A stretch of 64,000 bases of DNA from an uncultured Bacteroidales bacterium (GCA_905234645.1 CAJOIS010000003.1:1-64000); one strand, 5' to 3'; numbered from the stretch's first letter, positions 33,509-42,143 are shown. Notes: generated by a model not told the origin, from the letters alone. Numbers and translations are program-made.

Positions 33509-34425
33509 AAATCGTCTTTCTCGAACCACTCGGTTTAAAAGTCCAACAGATTGAAGCTGCCTGCGAAGGTCTGAAAAAGGCGGGTCACGAGGTGGTTGTC
33601 TATCCCGACCGTAATGAGAACCTTGACGAGCTGAAACGCCGTGCCGAAGGCGCTGAGGTGATTGTCGAAAGCAACATCCCGTTACGCAAGGACTTTTTGG
33701 ATGCTTGTCCCAACCTTAAGATGCTTTCCATTGCCTTCACGGGCTTGGACCATATCGACATGGAGGAATGCCAGCGTCGCGGCATCGTCGTAAAGAACGC
33801 GGCGGGCTACAGCACCGAGGCCGTGGCTGAACTCGCCATTGCCATGATGATAGATGTGTATCGCAAAGTGCTTGAGAACGATGCGATTACCCGTCAATGC
33901 AATCGTAAGGGCATTATGCCTGGACGTGAAATCGGAGGCAAGACCATCGGTATCATTGGCATGGGCAATATCGGGCAGCGTGTGGCGAAGCTGGCGAATG
34001 CCTTCGGCTGCAAGGTGCTGGCTTGGAACCGTACCCCGAAACAAGTCGAAGGCGTTACATTTGTTGACAAGGAAACCTTGTTGAAGGAATCGGACATCGT
34101 CACCTTGCACATTGCTTTGAATGCCGATACCCGCGATTTTATCACGGCGAAAGACTTCGCTCTGATGAAGCCGAGTGCCATCTTGATCAATACGGCACGA
34201 GGTCCTGTAGTCAACGAATTGGCTTTAGCCAACGCCTTGAAGCAAGGGAAGATTGCCGGTGCGGCCACTGACGTCTATGGCACTGAGCCGCCTTTGAAAC
34301 AAGACAATCCATTGTTTGATGCGCCCAATCTCATCATGTTGCCGCATATTGGTTTTGCTACCGAAGAGGCATTTGTGTTGCGACTGGGGATTGTGGTGGG
34401 TAATGTGAAAGAATTCGTGGCATAA
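33505..34425 (+). CDS. D-isomer 2-hydroxyacid dehydrogenase
   Basis: 306 residues. NAD-binding GMGNIG (152-157) and the catalytic triad Arg232 (TARGPVVNE), Glu261 (YGTEPP) and His281 (LPHIG). This is the phosphoglycerate/hydroxypyruvate/lactate dehydrogenase superfamily without the ACT domain. The exact 2-oxoacid substrate cannot be read from sequence. Co-translated with ridA, which might link it to clean-up or reduction of 2-oxoacids from enamine hydrolysis (inference). Confidence 0.88.
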   Translation: MKIVFLEPLGLKVQQIEAACEGLKKAGHEVVVYPDRNENLDELKRRAEGAEVIVESNIPLRKDFLDACPNLKMLSIAFTGLDHIDMEECQRRGIVVKNAAGYSTEAVAELAIAMMIDVYRKVLENDAITRQCNRKGIMPGREIGGKTIGIIGMGNIGQRVAKLANAFGCKVLAWNRTPKQVEGVTFVDKETLLKESDIVTLHIALNADTRDFITAKDFALMKPSAILINTARGPVVNELALANALKQGKIAGAATDVYGTEPPLKQDNPLFDAPNLIMLPHIGFATEEAFVLRLGIVVGNVKEFVA

Positions 34426-34439
34426 CCACGGATTCTTTC
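34407..34439. terminator. Hairpin between convergent genes
   Basis: 14-bp stem with one G-T pair (34407-34420 with 34426-34439), loop cataa. It overlaps both stop codons and can end transcription from either side. Confidence 0.7.
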
Positions 34440-34842
34440 AGTTTATCTTTGGCCTGTAGATCATATCTGCCGTAACGAAAGCTTCTTTGAAGCGAGGCTT
34501 GATACGGCGTAAGCATTTCTCTGCCTCCACGCGATTGCGGAAATCGCCTGCGCGTAAGCGGAAATACGGTTCCGAATAAGTCAGATAGATCGGGATGTCG
34601 GGGAAGGCACGTTCGAACTGTGCTTTCACTGATTTGGCATGATCAAGGGCTTGGTTGCCGATTTCCATGAAAATATGGATGCGGTAGCCGCTGAAAGAGC
34701 TGTCGATGCTGTAAAGGCTGCGTTGTTTGGAGATAAGGCTCTCGATACGGCTGTCCTTGTCGACATGCACTGAACCGTGGCTTTGCGCAAAGGCGATTGT
34801 GGCCCATGCCGTGAATATGATGAAACAAAGAATACGTCTCAT
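34438..34842 (-). CDS. Exported SPOR-domain-like protein
   Basis: 134 residues from ATG 34842 (MRRILCFIIFTAW, signal ending AFAQ). The C-terminal 75 residues look like a SPOR peptidoglycan-binding fold: GYRIHIFMEIG, a helix with AKSVKAQFERAFPD, then YFRLRAGDFRNRVEAEKCL. SPOR domains bind denuded glycan strands at the septum. A minus-strand -7 element TATCTTTG lies at 34864-34871, divergent from the ruvB element. Confidence 0.75.
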   Translation of the reverse strand: MRRILCFIIFTAWATIAFAQSHGSVHVDKDSRIESLISKQRSLYSIDSSFSGYRIHIFMEIGNQALDHAKSVKAQFERAFPDIPIYLTYSEPYFRLRAGDFRNRVEAEKCLRRIKPRFKEAFVTADMIYRPKIN

Positions 34843-34863
34843 AATGTTGATGAGTTGAGACTG

Positions 34864-34917
34864 CAAAGATACATTTTTTTGATGATATGCAAATCTCACG
34901 CGAAAGTTGTATCTTTG
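34864..34917. promoter_or_regulatory. Divergent -7 elements (SPOR gene / ruvB)
   Basis: TATCTTTG on the minus strand (34864-34871) and on the plus strand (34910-34917), both followed by GCAG. The plus element is 16 nt before the ruvB ATG. Confidence 0.5.
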
Positions 34918-34933
34918 CAGCAAAATCGAATCT

Positions 34934-35965
34934 ATGAACAGTAACCTTGATGCCGATGGCAGTCACCTCAGCAAGGCCGAGAAAGACCTTGAAAACGCTT
35001 TGCGTCCCGATATGTTTGAAAGCTTTGCGGGGCAGCAGCAAGTGGTTGACAACCTGCGCGTTTTCGTGAAGGCTGCTGTCAAACGAGGCGAAGCCCTCGA
35101 CCACACCTTGTTGTATGGCCCTCCGGGTCTAGGCAAGACTACCTTGTCGTATATCATCGCCCACGAGTTGGGTGTCGGTATGAAGATGACCTCAGGCCCT
35201 GTCTTGGACAAGCCGGGCAACCTCGCAGGCTTGCTCACCAGCCTTGAGCCGAACGATGTGCTGTTCATTGATGAAATCCATCGTCTTAGCCCTGTGGTGG
35301 AGGAGTACCTCTATTCCGCGATGGAGGACTTCCGCATCGACATTATGATTGAGACGGGACCGAGTGCGCGCAGCATTCAAATTACGTTGAATCCCTTCAC
35401 TTTGATTGGTGCCACCACCCGTAGCGGCATGTTGTCGGCACCCTTGCGTGAACGCTTCGGTATCAAGCAGCGTTTGGAGTACTATGATGCCAAGACCTTG
35501 ACGAAAATCGTGAAGCGTTCGGCAAGCATCCTGCGTGTGCCCATCGATGACACGGCAGCTTTTGAGATCGCCCGTCGCAGCCGTGGCACGCCGCGTATCG
35601 CCAACATGTTGCTGCGTCGTGTCCGCGACTTTGCCCAGATCCAAGGCGACGGCACCATCACCTTAGATATCGCAAAAGTTGGCTTGAAGGCGCTTAACGT
35701 GGACGAGCACGGCCTCGACGATATGGACAACAGGATTCTCACCACCATCATCGACAAGTTCAAGGGTGGTCCCGTGGGTGTCAACACTATCGCCACGGCG
35801 GTGGGCGAGGACCCCGGCACCATCGAGGAGGTCTGCGAGCCGTTCCTCATCCAGGAAGGCTTCATCATGCGCACGCCCCGTGGCCGTGAGTGCACCGACT
35901 TGGCGTACAAGCATTTGGGGAAGATGCGGATTAAGCCTTCGGGGGAGATGAGTTTGTTTGAATAG
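34934..35965 (+). CDS. ruvB: Holliday junction branch migration helicase RuvB
   Basis: 343 residues. AAA+ motor with Walker A GPPGLGKT (62-69), Walker B DEIHR (113-117), sensor and arginine-finger region ([18 protein letters not shown]), and a C-terminal winged helix (about 270-335) ending [19 protein letters not shown]. RuvB drives branch migration of Holliday junctions with RuvA and RuvC, neither of which is nearby. The start at 34934 was chosen over an upstream in-frame codon because it follows the -7 element at a normal distance. Confidence 0.97.
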   Translation: MNSNLDADGSHLSKAEKDLENALRPDMFESFAGQQQVVDNLRVFVKAAVKRGEALDHTLLYGPPGLGKTTLSYIIAHELGVGMKMTSGPVLDKPGNLAGLLTSLEPNDVLFIDEIHRLSPVVEEYLYSAMEDFRIDIMIETGPSARSIQITLNPFTLIGATTRSGMLSAPLRERFGIKQRLEYYDAKTLTKIVKRSASILRVPIDDTAAFEIARRSRGTPRIANMLLRRVRDFAQIQGDGTITLDIAKVGLKALNVDEHGLDDMDNRILTTIIDKFKGGPVGVNTIATAVGEDPGTIEEVCEPFLIQEGFIMRTPRGRECTDLAYKHLGKMRIKPSGEMSLFE

Positions 35966-36011
35966 GATTAATATAGAGATGGCTTTCTGCAAATTTTTCC
36001 CAATAAAACCC

Positions 36012-36040
36012 TTGCATTTTCCGATTTTTACTTATTTTTG
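36012..36040 (+). promoter_or_regulatory. Promoter of the structured RNA
   Basis: TTG (36012-36014), 18-nt spacer and TATTTTTG (36033-36040). The nearest coding start is more than 270 nt away, so the transcript is non-coding at its 5' end. Confidence 0.7.
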
Positions 36041-36045
36041 CCTTC

Positions 36046-36248
36046 GGATTTGGTGTGCCAAGTCCGTTTTATAGAAGCGTTATGTTTGTCTTTTGAATCG
36101 TAAACGTAGGAAATTTACGAATGTATTAAGAAGAAAGCATAGTGGTTTCTCACGCACAGCGTGGGGCTACTATCTATGTTTTTAATACGGGTAATTCCTA
36201 CGACCTACGATTCAAAGCGTGGCATAGTCAGTTCCACGCTTCTTTTTT
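36046..36248 (+). ncRNA. Structured non-coding RNA, 6S RNA-like
   Basis: A full transcription unit of about 200 nt. From the predicted start it folds into a small hairpin (36045-36066) and then one long interrupted rod: 36092-36102 with 36206-36216 (11 bp), 36105-36112 with 36195-36202 (8 bp), 36115-36118 with 36191-36194, 36123-36129 with 36182-36188 (7 bp), 36138-36145 with 36167-36178 with bulges, and an apical hairpin 36149-36155/36159-36165. AGAAGCG (36073-36079) can pair with 36237-36243 to close the rod, in competition with the terminator hairpin 36217-36222/36234-36239 plus T run. A long bulged rod with a closing stem is the architecture of 6S RNA, which binds the RNA polymerase holoenzyme. 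The assignment rests on structure, not on matched sequence. Confidence 0.6.
36217..36248 (+). terminator. Terminator of the structured RNA
   Basis: GCGTGG/CCACGC stem, 11-nt loop, followed by TTCTTTTTT. Confidence 0.8.
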
Positions 36249-36312
36249 CGTAATAGAAAGGGGATAAAGGATTCTCCTGTGCTTTAGGGACTGGAAGCCG
36301 AAACAAAGCGAA

Positions 36313-36900
36313 ATGAAGAAATTGTTTCTGATGCTAATGTTGGTTGCTTCAACCACTGTTTTCGCACAAAAAGAAATAACGAAGTTCCTCGGAATTCCAG
36401 TTGATGGGTTTAAATCTGAAATGATACAGAAACTGAAGGCAAAAGGATATAAGTACAATAGTACGACTGATTGCTTAGAAGGTGAATTTAATGGAAAAGA
36501 AGTCCAGATAGCAGTCGTGACAAACAATAATAAAGTGTATCGCATAGCTGTGTTTGACAAAAACTACACGGGCGAGACGGATATTAAAATCAATTTCAAC
36601 AAATTATGTCAGCAGTTTGAAAGGAATGAAAAGTATTTTTCTATCAAGGAAGACCAAACGATACCTGAACGTGAGGATATCTCATATGAGATGTTAGTAA
36701 ATAATAAGCGGTATGAAGCAGTATTTTATCAAAAAATGGAGAAAGAGATAGATTATAATGATGTGGATAACGCTCTTTCTGCTTTAGAAAACATGGAAAA
36801 AAAGTCTGTTTGGTTTATGATAGATGAACGCTATGGGAAGTACAGGCTATTGATGTTTTATGATAATGGCTACAATCAAGCCAATGGAGATGATTTATGA
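36313..36900 (+). CDS. Exported protein of unknown function
   Basis: 195 residues, signal peptide ending TVFAQ. The mature protein is charged and rich in Lys, Asn and Tyr, with TKFLGIPVDGFKSEMIQKL near its start; I do not recognise a characterised family. Codons are AT-rich compared with the flanking core genes. It may be transcribed separately, or by read-through from the RNA gene. A terminator-like hairpin follows (36907-36932). Confidence 0.65.
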   Translation: MKKLFLMLMLVASTTVFAQKEITKFLGIPVDGFKSEMIQKLKAKGYKYNSTTDCLEGEFNGKEVQIAVVTNNNKVYRIAVFDKNYTGETDIKINFNKLCQQFERNEKYFSIKEDQTIPEREDISYEMLVNNKRYEAVFYQKMEKEIDYNDVDNALSALENMEKKSVWFMIDERYGKYRLLMFYDNGYNQANGDDL

Positions 36901-36906
36901 TTTTAC

Positions 36907-36933
36907 AAAGGCGATTTGTAAAAGTCGCCTTTT
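36907..36933 (+). terminator. Terminator after the exported protein gene
   Basis: 8-bp stem AAAGGCGA/TCGCCTTT with a 10-nt loop, ending in T. Confidence 0.7.
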
Positions 36934-37096
36934 CTGCCATTATTCAGCTATCTCCTGCAAAAACCCATAAATATAGAAGGGCTTTGAATGCAAAATGAAA
37001 TTCTTTGAAAGAATTATCTGGCCGTGAAATGTGTTTTTGTCGTTTACGGCTGGATATTTTTTTTGCCTAAATCCTTTGGGAATCAAAAATAATACC

Positions 37097-37104
37097 TATT
37101 TTTG
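37097..37104 (+). promoter_or_regulatory. -7 element of the DUF4160/DUF2442 pair
   Basis: TATTTTTG, 23 nt before the ATG at 37128. Confidence 0.5.
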
Positions 37105-37127
37105 CGGTATGATTAAACAAACTGATT

Positions 37128-37385
37128 ATGCCAGAATTATTTAGACAGTATGGTTTTATTTTTATGTTCTTTTCCCATGAACATGAGCCAATCCATGTGC
37201 ATGTGAGAGGCCACAATGGCGATGCCAAATTTGTTTGGGATGGAGAAGGCTTTGTGTTGGAGAGTTCAAACAACATCAAAGCTAACGACTTGAAACGTGT
37301 TGAGCGTGCCATTCATGAAAACGCCGACATTATCATCAATCGTTGGTATGAAATCTTTAAACCAGAAGACGATGAAGATCAATAA
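37128..37385 (+). CDS. DUF4160 domain protein
   Basis: 85 residues. MPELFRQYGFIFMFFSHEHEPIHVHVRG is the DUF4160 hallmark, with a His/Glu-rich HEHEPIHVHV; the second half has the LERVERAI-like helix (LKRVERAIHENADIIINRW). DUF4160 genes usually sit directly before DUF2442 genes, as here, and the pair is suspected to be a toxin-antitoxin-like or accessory module. The biochemical function is unknown. It overlaps the next gene by 14 nt. Confidence 0.8.
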   Translation: MPELFRQYGFIFMFFSHEHEPIHVHVRGHNGDAKFVWDGEGFVLESSNNIKANDLKRVERAIHENADIIINRWYEIFKPEDDEDQ

Positions 37386-37779
37386 AATATGGTTTGAGGG
37401 CGAGTGGATCTATGGCCTTGGCGATGATGGAAAGACCTATCGCCAGTCGCTACTTTGGTATAAAGATTTGTATAAGGCTTCTGATTCGGAACGTGAAGAA
37501 TATGAAATCAGCACGATCGGCATCCATTGGCGAAAATTGGATGTGGATGTCAGTTTTGAGAGTTTTACTTACGATGAGGCGGAACCTTCTGAGTTGCAAC
37601 GCTTTTTCTTGACCCATCCGGAAATCAACGTGGGACAGTTTGCATTGAAGGCAGGTATTAATGCTGGATTGCTTCGTAACTATATCAATGGCTTTAAAAA
37701 GCCTTCCCAAGAACGAGAGCAACAGATTTTGCAACAAATCCATCAATTAGGTCAAGAATTTGCGGCTGTTACATTCTAA
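37372..37779 (+). CDS. DUF2442-type protein with helix-turn-helix-like tail
   Basis: 135 residues from ATG 37372 (MKINKIWFEGEWIYG). The N-terminal 75 residues resemble DUF2442 (DDGKTYRQSLLWYKDL, IGIHWRKLDVDVSFESF). The C-terminal part (VGQFALKAGINAGLLRNYINGFKK) looks like a short helix-turn-helix, suggesting DNA binding and autoregulation. It overlaps the DUF4160 gene by 14 nt, so the two are coupled. The toxin/antitoxin assignment is inference. Confidence 0.72.
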   Translation: MKINKIWFEGEWIYGLGDDGKTYRQSLLWYKDLYKASDSEREEYEISTIGIHWRKLDVDVSFESFTYDEAEPSELQRFFLTHPEINVGQFALKAGINAGLLRNYINGFKKPSQEREQQILQQIHQLGQEFAAVTF

Positions 37780-37786
37780 AAAACTG

Positions 37787-37794
37787 TATTTTTG
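37787..37794 (+). promoter_or_regulatory. -7 element of leuS
   Basis: TATTTTTG with a TTTG at 37759-37762 (24-nt spacer), 38 nt before the leuS ATG. Confidence 0.5.
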
Positions 37795-37832
37795 CAGTTT
37801 CTTTCAGAAACAGCAAATAACATCGCTATTAT

Positions 37833-40800
37833 ATGGATTACAATTTCATTGAAATCGAGAAGAAGTGGCAGCAATACTGGCGCGACAACAAAATCTATAA
37901 GGTCGACATCGACCACAGCAAGCCCAAGTTCTACGTCTTGGACATGTTCCCTTATCCCTCGGGCGCTGGCCTGCATGTGGGCCACCCATTAGGCTATATC
38001 GCCTCTGATATCTATGCACGCTACAAGCGTCTGAAAGGCTTCAACGTGTTGCACCCCATGGGCTACGATGCCTATGGTTTACCCGCCGAGCAATATGCCA
38101 TCCAGACGGGCACGCACCCCGCCGTGACGACCGAGAAGAACATCAACCGCTACCGCGAGCAGATGGACAAAATCGGCTTCTGCTACGACTGGGACCGCGA
38201 GGTGCGCACCTGCGAGCCGGGATACTACAAATGGACACAATGGACGTTCCTCCAGCTGTTCAACTCGTTCTATTGCAACGGCTGCCAGAAGGCCCAACCA
38301 ATCAGCAAGCTGATTGCCCGTTTCGAGGAGAAAGGTACCGAAGGCCTCAACGTGGCCGAGAGCAAGCCGCTGAGCTTCACCGCCGCCGAGTGGAAGGCGA
38401 TGAGCGAAAAGGAACAACAAGAAGTGCTAATGAACTACCGCCTCGCCTATCAAGCCGAGGCCATGGTGAACTGGTGCCCGGGCCTGGGTACGGTGCTCGC
38501 CAACGACGAGGTGGCCGACGGCCTCTCGGTGCGTGGCGGATTCCCCGTGGAGCGCAAGTCGATGAAGCAGTGGCAACTGCGCATCACCGCCTACGCCGAC
38601 CGTTTGCTCCAAGGCCTCGAGACTGTGGACTGGAGTGAGTCGGTGAAAGACCTGCAGCGCAACTGGATCGGCAAGTCGATGGGTGCATCCGTCATCTTCA
38701 AGATTGAAGGAAAAGATATCGATTTGGAAGTGTTTACTACCCGTGCGGACACCTTGTTCGGTACGACCTTCATGGTGCTGGCTCCCGAACATGAGCTGGT
38801 AAGCGAGATCACCACCCCCGAGCAGCGCGCCGAGGTGGAGGAATACATCACCCGCACCAAGAACCGCAGCGAGCGTGAGCGCATGGCCGAGGTCCGCAAG
38901 GTGAGCGGCGCCTTTACGGGTGCCTATGGCATCAACCCCATCACAGGTGCCAAACTCCCGATTTGGATTGCTGATTACGTGTTGATGGGTTACGGCACCG
39001 GTGCCATCATGGCCGTGCCTGCCCACGACAGCCGCGACTTCGCCTTCGCCCGTCATTTCAACTTGCCCATCATCCAAGTGGTGAAGCAACCTGGCACCGA
39101 GCCGAGTGACCCTGCCACGTGGGAAGAGAGCTTCGATGCCAAGGACGGCGAGCTGGTCAACTCGGGCTTCCTCAACGGCTTGCCGGTGAAGAAAGCCATC
39201 TTGCGCATGATCGAGGAACTGGAAAAGCTGGGCGTCGGCACGGGCAAGACCAACTACCGCCTGCGCGATGCCATCTTCAGCCGTCAGCGTTATTGGGGCG
39301 AGCCTTTCCCGATCTATTATAAGGACGGCATGCCCTACGCCATGGACGAGTCGAAGCTGCCTTTGGAGCTGCCTGCCATCAGCGAATACAAGCCCACCGA
39401 GACGGGCGAGCCGCCTTTGGCCCGCGCCAAGAACTGGGTCACGGAGGAAGGCTATCCCATCGAGACCAATACTATGCCTGGTTTTGCTGGTTCCAGCGGT
39501 TATTATTTCCGCTACCAAGACCCGCACAACGACAAGGAATATTTCAGCCGCGAAGCCAATGACTATTGGCAGAACGTGGACCTCTATATCGGCGGTGCCG
39601 AACACGCCACTGGCCACTTGATTTACAGCCGCTTCTGGTGTAAGTTCCTCTACGACATTGGCCTGTCGTGCAAGGACGAGCCCTTCCAGCGTATGATCAA
39701 CCAGGGTATGATTCAAGGCCGTTCGAGCTTTGCCTACCGTGTCAACATGGAGAAACTGTGCGAGTACGGCGTGTGGAATATGATCAAGGACAACAAGTTG
39801 GGCGTGAAGTTCGAGAAGGACTTCAAAGACGGCCGCCGTCGCTTCGACTTCTTCTGCCCCGAGAAGGGCATCCTCATCGAGATTAACCGCATGGGCAACC
39901 TGGAAAAGGTGGCCGAGCCGTGGCAGGAGTATGCCGAGAGCAAAGGCTACAAACTGCTGATGGTGCCTATCATTGATGTGGTGAACGACTACGAGAAGGG
40001 TACCAACGTCGTCGAGCAGAAGATTAAGGATTTGATTGCTGGCAAAGATGTCCCTGCTTTCGTGGAAGGTACGCCTTTTACGGGCGCGATGTTCGTCTCC
40101 AAGAACCTGCCTGACCGCGAGCTGTTCAGCGACCCGATTCATGTCGACATCAACATGGTGCGTAACGACGTGCTTGACGTGGAGGCCTTCCGCCAATGGC
40201 GCGACGACCTGCATGATGCCCGTTTCATCTTCGAAAAGGACAAGGACGGCAACGATGTTTTCGTTTGTGGTTCAGAAGTCGAGAAGATGTCGAAGTCGAA
40301 ATACAACGTGCAGAATCCTGACGACCTTGTGGAGAAGTATGGTGCCGACACACTGCGCCTCTATGAGATGTTCCTCGGTCCCTTGGAGCAGTCCAAGCCT
40401 TGGGACACGCAAGGCATCGAAGGTACGTTCCGCTTCGTGCGCAAGTTCTGGAGACTCTTCCATAACGAGAACAACGAGTTCTGCGTCAGCGACGAGCCAG
40501 CCACCGCACCCGAACTGAAGAGCCTGCACAAACTCATCAAGAAGGAAGAGGATGGCATTGAGAGCATCTCGTTTAACACGGTAGTATCCGCATTCATGAT
40601 CTGCGTCAACGAACTGGCCGACCTCAAGTGCAACAAACGCGAAATCCTTGAGCCGTTGACCATTATGCTTTCGCCATACGCACCACATATCGCCGAAGAA
40701 TTGTGGCACCTTTTAGGTCACGACACTTCAGTAGTGAATGCATCGTTTCCTGTTTACGACGAAAGCAAGACCATGGAGAACAGCTTCAACTATCCTGTCA

Positions 40801-40970
40801 GCTTTAACGGCAAGATGCGCTTCAATATGGAGCTGCCCGTCACGATGAATGCCGACGAGGTGCAAGCCGCCGTACTCGCCGCTCCTGAGTCCGCCAAATG
40901 GATTGAGGGCAAGCAGATCCGTAAGGTGATCTTCGTGCCTAAGAAGATTGTGAATATCGTGGTTGGTTAA
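37833..40970 (+). CDS. leuS: Leucyl-tRNA synthetase with inserted endonuclease-like domain
   Basis: 1045 residues, about 100 more than usual for the phylum. Class I features: HVGH (48-51) as the HIGH motif, an editing domain (about 225-420, with [14 protein letters not shown] and [14 protein letters not shown]), [14 protein letters not shown], and KMSKS (818-822). The anticodon-binding domain is C-terminal ([19 protein letters not shown]). Between [13 protein letters not shown] (626-638) and the leucine-specific segment before KMSKS there are about 107 extra residues (639-745) resembling a DUF559/Vsr-like nuclease domain. Removing them leaves 938 residues and an uninterrupted Bacteroidales-type sequence. 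The enzyme should charge tRNA-Leu; whether the insert has an activity is unknown. Confidence 0.95.
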   Translation: MDYNFIEIEKKWQQYWRDNKIYKVDIDHSKPKFYVLDMFPYPSGAGLHVGHPLGYIASDIYARYKRLKGFNVLHPMGYDAYGLPAEQYAIQTGTHPAVTTEKNINRYREQMDKIGFCYDWDREVRTCEPGYYKWTQWTFLQLFNSFYCNGCQKAQPISKLIARFEEKGTEGLNVAESKPLSFTAAEWKAMSEKEQQEVLMNYRLAYQAEAMVNWCPGLGTVLANDEVADGLSVRGGFPVERKSMKQWQLRITAYADRLLQGLETVDWSESVKDLQRNWIGKSMGASVIFKIEGKDIDLEVFTTRADTLFGTTFMVLAPEHELVSEITTPEQRAEVEEYITRTKNRSERERMAEVRKVSGAFTGAYGINPITGAKLPIWIADYVLMGYGTGAIMAVPAHDSRDFAFARHFNLPIIQVVKQPGTEPSDPATWEESFDAKDGELVNSGFLNGLPVKKAILRMIEELEKLGVGTGKTNYRLRDAIFSRQRYWGEPFPIYYKDGMPYAMDESKLPLELPAISEYKPTETGEPPLARAKNWVTEEGYPIETNTMPGFAGSSGYYFRYQDPHNDKEYFSREANDYWQNVDLYIGGAEHATGHLIYSRFWCKFLYDIGLSCKDEPFQRMINQGMIQGRSSFAYRVNMEKLCEYGVWNMIKDNKLGVKFEKDFKDGRRRFDFFCPEKGILIEINRMGNLEKVAEPWQEYAESKGYKLLMVPIIDVVNDYEKGTNVVEQKIKDLIAGKDVPAFVEGTPFTGAMFVSKNLPDRELFSDPIHVDINMVRNDVLDVEAFRQWRDDLHDARFIFEKDKDGNDVFVCGSEVEKMSKSKYNVQNPDDLVEKYGADTLRLYEMFLGPLEQSKPWDTQGIEGTFRFVRKFWRLFHNENNEFCVSDEPATAPELKSLHKLIKKEEDGIESISFNTVVSAFMICVNELADLKCNKREILEPLTIMLSPYAPHIAEELWHLLGHDTSVVNASFPVYDESKTMENSFNYPVSFNGKMRFNMELPVTMNADEVQAAVLAAPESAKWIEGKQIRKVIFVPKKIVNIVVG
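39747..40067 (+). other. DUF559-like domain insertion in LeuRS (residues 639-745)
   Basis: In order: [18 protein letters not shown] (compare the LW..LRN..LG.KFRRQ start of DUF559), [18 protein letters not shown] with Asp672 and Glu683 and Asn685 at the D...E-x-D/K positions of the PD-(D/E)XK fold, [22 protein letters not shown] (compare DV..N.EGVL) and a last helix. The inserted part is in frame with no intein splice motifs. The second catalytic position is Asn rather than Asp/Lys, so nuclease activity may be lost. Confidence 0.7.
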
Positions 40971-40977
40971 TCGGTTT

Positions 40978-41005
40978 GTAGAGACGGTGTGCACACCGTC
41001 TCTAC
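40978..41005. repeat. 28-bp perfect palindrome, GTAGAGACG family
   Basis: 14-nt arms starting GTAGAGACGGTGTG, exactly self-complementary. It lies between the convergent leuS and araC-like genes (8 nt and 10 nt from their ends) and may serve as a two-way transcription barrier, though no T run follows. Confidence 0.8.
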
Positions 41006-41014
41006 CCATTTGTT

Positions 41015-41869
41015 TTATTGTTGCGCCCGGTATTCCTTGGGCGACATGCCGGTGTTCGCTTTGAAATAGCGGGTGAAAGCGGCAGGGTCAGGGAAGCCGA
41101 GTTGGTAGCTGATTTGCTGGATGTTGAGGTTTTGGCTATGTCGAAGCAAAGACTTGGCCTTGATGATGACATAACGCGAAATCCATTCGGAAGCACTGAC
41201 ACCTGTGTGTTCCTTGATGATGCTGCCAAAGTATTTTGGCGACAGGCAGAGCAGTTCGGCGTAATACTGTACTTCTCGGCTTTCGTGAAAGTGATTGACA
41301 ACGGCATATTGAAAGCGGCGGAATAATTCTTGGACAGAGTGGGTCTCCTGGGATGTAACCATGCCGTTTTCTTGATAGTAGATTTCTATAAGTCGTGCCC
41401 CTATCTCAAATTGATTGGCAAGCAAAGCCTCTCGTTCGAGATGGTTGGACAGACTGATGGCGTTTAGCATTTGGAAATACCCAAGTATGCCTTTGTATTG
41501 CTCGTCGTTTAGGTGAAAAGCGAAATCATTATGGTATTTGTGTTCGTTTGGGGAGGGGTGAAATAGCCCCAATTTCTCAAGAAACCGCGGCGAAATAACG
41601 AGCAGTGAAACCAGGTAGTCGTCGCTTGAATCTTGTGCCTGCAAGACATGTCCTGGGGGAATCACGGCCAAGTCGTGCCGATGGAATTCCTTTTGTTGTG
41701 TGTCGTATATGGTCTTCAACCATCCTTGATGATTCAGGCAAAATACGATAAAAGGTGAAACGTATGGCTTTTCATAGATAGGCACTCGGTTGATGTTGTC
41801 AAAGAGCATCAAACCGCGCTCACTTATCTGGTCTCTCATTTCATCCAATGGATGTGTGTGTGTTGTCAT
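41015..41869 (-). CDS. AraC family transcriptional regulator
   Basis: 284 residues from ATG 41869 (MTTHTHPLD). The N-terminal half is a cupin-like sensing domain (YDTQQKEFHRHDLAVIPPGHVLQA). The C-terminal 100 residues carry two helix-turn-helix units: VQYYAELLCLSPKYFGSIIKEHTG and IQQISYQLGFPDPAAFTRYFK, ending GMSPKEYRAQQ. Its -7 element TATTTTTG (minus strand, 41888-41895) is only about 19 nt from the start. The neighbouring fucosidase gene could be a target, but nothing in the sequence proves it. Confidence 0.9.
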   Translation of the reverse strand: MTTHTHPLDEMRDQISERGLMLFDNINRVPIYEKPYVSPFIVFCLNHQGWLKTIYDTQQKEFHRHDLAVIPPGHVLQAQDSSDDYLVSLLVISPRFLEKLGLFHPSPNEHKYHNDFAFHLNDEQYKGILGYFQMLNAISLSNHLEREALLANQFEIGARLIEIYYQENGMVTSQETHSVQELFRRFQYAVVNHFHESREVQYYAELLCLSPKYFGSIIKEHTGVSASEWISRYVIIKAKSLLRHSQNLNIQQISYQLGFPDPAAFTRYFKANTGMSPKEYRAQQ

Positions 41870-42143
41870 TTTCGGTAGTTTTGCCAACAAAAATAGTTGC
41901 TTCTGGCAGAAAACAATACAATTATCCGACCAATTGACAAAAATTTTGGTCTAATTGTTATCTTGGGTGCGCTGGAATGTGTCTATTTTTGTCCCAAATA
42001 GGAAAAAAATCAACGGCACCGTCATCGCTGACATCCACATCCCGAAGCTTTCTTAATTGTTTGGCGACAAAAAAGTAGCTATCGGAATGAATGCTTTTTT
42101 AGTGGTACTAACATTTTCATTTTCAGCGGGAACGATGGTGCCG
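41870..42143. other. Intergenic stretch between araC-like and GH29 genes
   Basis: 274 nt. It holds the araC-like -7 element, the orphan plus-strand promoter and little else. AACGGCACC near 42013 and GGTGCCGTT at 42138-42146 are inverted copies 120 nt apart. I see no convincing gene. Confidence 0.6.
41963..41991 (+). promoter_or_regulatory. Orphan plus-strand promoter
   Basis: TTG (41963-41965), 18-nt spacer and TATTTTTG (41984-41991) match the consensus well, but no plus-strand gene follows. Transcription from here would run antisense into the GH29 gene. Confidence 0.45.

Larger units (their letters stand above)
35966..36312. other. Intergenic stretch carrying the structured RNA
   Basis: 347 nt without a protein gene, filled mostly by the 6S-like RNA with its promoter (36012-36040) and terminator (36217-36248). 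The last 60 nt form the upstream region of the exported-protein gene. Confidence 0.8.

Noticed and set aside
36046..36248. tmRNA or RNase P RNA
   Set aside because: No tRNA-like T-arm with CCA end and no tag ORF for tmRNA; none of the conserved RNase P core segments are visible and the unit is too short.
39747..40067. Intein or homing endonuclease in leuS
   Set aside because: There is no N-terminal Cys/Ser splice block, no C-terminal His-Asn pair and no LAGLIDADG or HNH motif; the insert looks like a DUF559 domain fused in frame.
38427..40214. Long open frame on the minus strand (595 codons) opposite leuS
   Set aside because: It is the antisense shadow of a biased-codon gene: no recognisable domain, low-complexity Val/His/Leu/Ala-rich sequence, and leuS motifs are intact on the other strand.
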